From Chara braunii (Eukaryota; Streptophyta; Charophyceae; Charales; Characeae), in NCBI GenBank assembly GCA_003427395.1, contig BFEA01000045.1:4014423-4048210 (forward strand): a DNA stretch of 33,788 nt. Direction: 5' to 3'. The notes below the pieces were generated by a model, which was not told the DNA's origin, did not search any database, and was given only the letters and a program-made list of their open reading frames with translations. Below are positions 31,197-33,788 of this stretch, in pieces; the first letter of the stretch is position 1; each line of letters starts with the position of its first letter. Both the position numbers and the translations under genes were made by a program.

Positions 31197-31280
31197 CTGC
31201 GAGGAAGAAAAAAAATTGAAATAAAGGTTGCAAGGTTATTGAAGTTTCAACATTGTACTTCGTAATTGTATTTTTGAGTA

Positions 31281-31898
31281 TCATTGGTTATCAAATACAT
31301 CTGAGGCTCTTGATGAATAGCAATAAAATTTACCTGTTTAAGTCACATTATGAATTTAGTAAAACATATATCAAATTTTAATACAAGGATTAAAATAGTG
31401 ATGTGGTTATTCTCGAAAACCTTACGTATATCATTGAAATTTTTTGCAGCACCATTTTGATTTGTAAAATTTGGGCGTTTATGATCACTCTCGTTGTCAT
31501 TATGATCATAACCATACTCATCAAAATTCTCGAACACTTTCATTAACGTTTGGTCATTGATGAATACGGGTGGTTGACTGCAAGAAATTTCAAAAAAATT
31601 GACCTCGAAATCGACGTGCTCTGATGCAATTGGAGAATCTGTATCATCTTCCAATGGAACAAAATCGTCTTCCATTGATTCCAGAGAGTATGTGACGACA
31701 TGTAGTATCGATGATACAATGATGGTTTTCCCTTTCTGGTTCCCGTAAAAACCTGTAAAAACATGTTCACAAAAAAAGAAATACGAAAAAATGAAAAGTT
31801 CAGTGATTGTAGAACTGATTTAGTTGACTGTAAAACTAAAAGGATGTACAAACTAATTTCAAAGATTTACCTGTTGAATAAGAATGTTGTTTAGACAT
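31281..31898 (-). CDS. three-exon small gene or 5' exons, acidic protein
   Basis: Exon 1, 31898-31871: ATG then SKQHSYSTG, donor TTCAACAG/GTAAATC. Exon 2, 31752-31426: acceptor TTTTTACAG, donor ATATAC/GTAAGG. Exon 3, 31333-31281: acceptor CTTAAACAG, ending in TGA. All junctions keep frame (phase 1 each), giving 135 residues: GFYGNQKGKTIIVSSIL, ESMEDDFVPLEDDTDSPIA, NFFEISCSQPPVFINDQTLM, FDEYGYDHNDNESDHKRPNF. Introns are 118 and 92 bp. The protein is acidic with no recognised domain. The exons may instead be the 5' end of the minus-strand gene series. Confidence 0.45.
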
Positions 31899-31899
31899 T

Positions 31900-33280
31900 T
31901 AACGAGTAGTGATTGATCTAGGCAGTTCATGAGCTAGTGTTGGTGAGGAGAAAAAGGGTATCAAGTATGCAATGTTCAACTTTGATCACCAATTACAAGT
32001 TAGTGAATCATTAAATAAGGACAGAAGGAAGGAACGAAGGAACACACAAAACAACGCTTGTTCCATTAGTAATGAATAACTTGACTCGAGATACAATACA
32101 TAGCTTGTTGAGCTGCACCAAAGTAGACGGGATAAGGGAAGAGGTCACATAACTGTGACAATAATCACGATAGACCACAAAGCAATATGAAGGTACGAAA
32201 GAGAAGAAAAACAATATATATGTTGTTGAACAACTCAGAAACTTATACCTACTTTTCCAAGATAATGTCTTTTGTGCATGCTTCTCAAAACTCTTTGGAT
32301 CCAGTCGAATTCAGTTATGAATTTCTCAAGTGCAGGATCCTCGATCCAATACTGGTGTTTTTTTGCCAAACCATGGTTCTCAACATCATGATGTATAAGC
32401 TATATCCTTGTGAATAACGACACAAAAAGGGGCAATAAAAAAATCAAATAGAAGATAAATTAATCAACTCAAAAAACGTATCTTTCCTATTGAAAAAATA
32501 AAAAAAGATAACATTCAATGTCGTATAACAATCATTGCCCTGTTCGTAAATCAGTGGCTAAGGAAGAATGTTCCAATTAGCTCATATATCTGCAGATCCT
32601 GTTGAGATCAAGAACAAGAGGATTTAATACATTGCTTAATCAGTTGTAAAGAAGCCAAAGAATATTCAGCAAGGGCATCTGACTTATGAGACAACCTCTT
32701 TCTGTCCCCTCTTTCCGAACACCCTTTCCAACTGCTTCTCTAGACCAACGTACCGTCGAAGTTTGATAACACATAAAACATCTTGTCAGAATTAATATAC
32801 AAGGTCATGTTCTGTGTCCTATGGAAAGAAAGTAACAACAGAACTCTAGAATGTGCCAAATAATCCATCGGAAAAGATTTTGGTGGCTATAAAACGGATT
32901 ATCAAATGTTAAAATATGGGTAGGGAACATTCAATAAATTCCAACACACATCGTAGGCAGAAAGCAAAGTGACATGGATAGATGGACTTAAGGTAAAAGG
33001 ACTGACACAAATCAAGCAAATCAACACTTCGAGAGACCAACCTAACACAAGAGGAAGCAACTCTAATCTGAATGTGTCATGACATCTAGAAGGATTTGCA
33101 GAAGAGGGCCGATGCTAAGTATACATGGATAAACCATGACATGGAAAACTAGAAGAAGTCATCGATATGGTCCAACAACAATGAGTAACCGTATTTTGAC
33201 TTTCTTCCCATTCCATTTGAAGCCTTCAGTTTCAAGTAGATCCGACAACTGGGGTACAGTATAGTTGAGAGGACTGGCAG
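31900..33280. other. spacer, no supported gene
   Basis: AT-rich and CA-rich sequence. A plus-strand open frame at 32187-32417 has no supporting signal. Confidence 0.4.
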
Positions 33281-33451
33281 TCAATTTTCCATGAAGATGG
33301 AGTAATGAATGTCGTTCAGGGGTCCTTTGGTCGAGAAGGGACTGGACTCACACTCCTTACAATGGACATGGACCCAGGACAATCAGACCCAACGTTTTTG
33401 GGAAAAAGAAAAAGCATTAAACCACCGGTACCTTTGTCTGTTCAAAAATAC

Positions 33452-33534
33452 TCGGCCTCCGACCTTTCAGGAGGCCGAAACGAAACGACGGCCGCCGATC
33501 AGATTGATCAACGTCGGGCTCGGCCTCCTGAAAG
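33452..33534. repeat. nested hairpin with three GGCCTCC arms
   Basis: CTTTCAGGAGGCCGA (33464-33478) is perfectly complementary to 33520-33534. The same 3' half (33470-33478) can also pair with TCGGCCTCC at 33452-33460. Two mutually exclusive stems are possible. Confidence 0.88.
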
Positions 33535-33579
33535 TTCGGGTACTGGCAGTTTAAGGTACTTAATGTACGACCATACTAC

Positions 33580-33788
33580 ATTGGTACTAGGTTACCAGAG
33601 AGACCCGAGACCACTTGCCTGATCGGGCCTAATAAAAAAATATTTTTTTTTTGTAAATTAAAAATATTTTTATTTTAAATTTGGTAAAGAATTTCGACAT
33701 GACCCTGGGGTAAAAGTTGTTCAATTTATTTTTCTGCCAACATAGTACTTTTTTGGTTTTTTGCTAGGCTACCAAAGTGCCCAAGACC
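33580..33788 (-). mobile_element. dimeric tRNA-derived SINE, minus strand
   Basis: On the minus strand, a first monomer enters from the window edge (GGTCTTGGGCACTTTGGTAG). It reaches TGAACAACTTTTACC and CTTTACCAAATTTAAAATAA, and has a T/A-rich tail. A second head then starts with GCCCGATCAGGCAAGTGGTC, TCTCTCTGGTAACC. The junction order is the same as at 15289-15505. Confidence 0.62.

Overview
This window looks like repeat-rich, gene-poor nuclear DNA from a eukaryote with a large genome. I see no operon structure, rRNA, CRISPR array or intact long gene. The evidence is: simple-sequence tracts (GA, CA, ATT); degenerate minisatellites; a cut-and-paste transposon with perfect target duplications; tRNA-like SINEs; broken LTR-retrotransposon parts; and short exon-like segments flanked by GT/AG splice signals. 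The lineage is not settled. The Ty3/gypsy reverse-transcriptase remnant, a tRNA-Asp-type primer-binding site and an 8-bp-duplication hAT element would suit a plant or streptophyte alga. The decayed KDZ-like gene is of a type I associate more with invertebrates, algae and fungi. All calls come from reading the sequence; no search was run.

Left third (1-11.1 kb): a GA microsatellite and a 167-bp-period satellite (222-815). Then minus-strand gag-like coding sequence (2346-1294) with older broken coding sequence upstream of it (3285-2576). A complete non-autonomous hAT element (3456-4217) has an 8-bp target duplication. A minus-strand primer-binding site lies at 6331-6347 beside a GC-rich probable LTR. 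Three unusual repeat blocks follow: a ~120-bp 'TTCGGCAGCG' array (8125-8700), seven copies of a near-constant ~20-bp word in otherwise dissimilar spacers (8958-9669), and a ~75-bp degenerate array (10548-11080).

Middle (11.1-20.4 kb): LTR-like sequence with a weak second primer-binding site, then a broken Ty3/gypsy reverse transcriptase on the minus strand (14188-13677), a dimeric SINE (15289-15505), and a set of minus-strand exons.

Right half (16-32 kb): this is the most interesting part. Minus-strand exon relics at 20753-20482, 19323-19212, 17298-17220, 17021-16689 and 16459-16163 have good splice signals. The two adjacent exon pairs (20753-20482 with 19323-19212, and 17021-16689 with 16459-16163) join in phase. 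Together they carry zinc-ribbon and Cys/His motifs resembling Kyakuja-Dileera-Zisupton (KDZ)-type proteins. The gene is broken by a few stops and frameshifts, and the first of these introns contains a possible second hAT insertion. Further minus-strand exon candidates at 31898-30532, 29739-29573 and 26672-26039 could be upstream exons of the same gene or separate genes. A plus-strand two-exon 3' gene end (20962-21449) lies divergently next to the first KDZ-like exon. Between these are a long foldback element (23898-24267), a cluster of direct and inverted ~100-bp repeats (23345-23745), a ~950-bp block bounded by direct repeats around a degenerate GGGTCGGGT minisatellite (27687-28648), and a degenerate 10-bp 'ACTCAAACAG' array (28893-29266). 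The right edge holds another SINE dimer and a strong hairpin.
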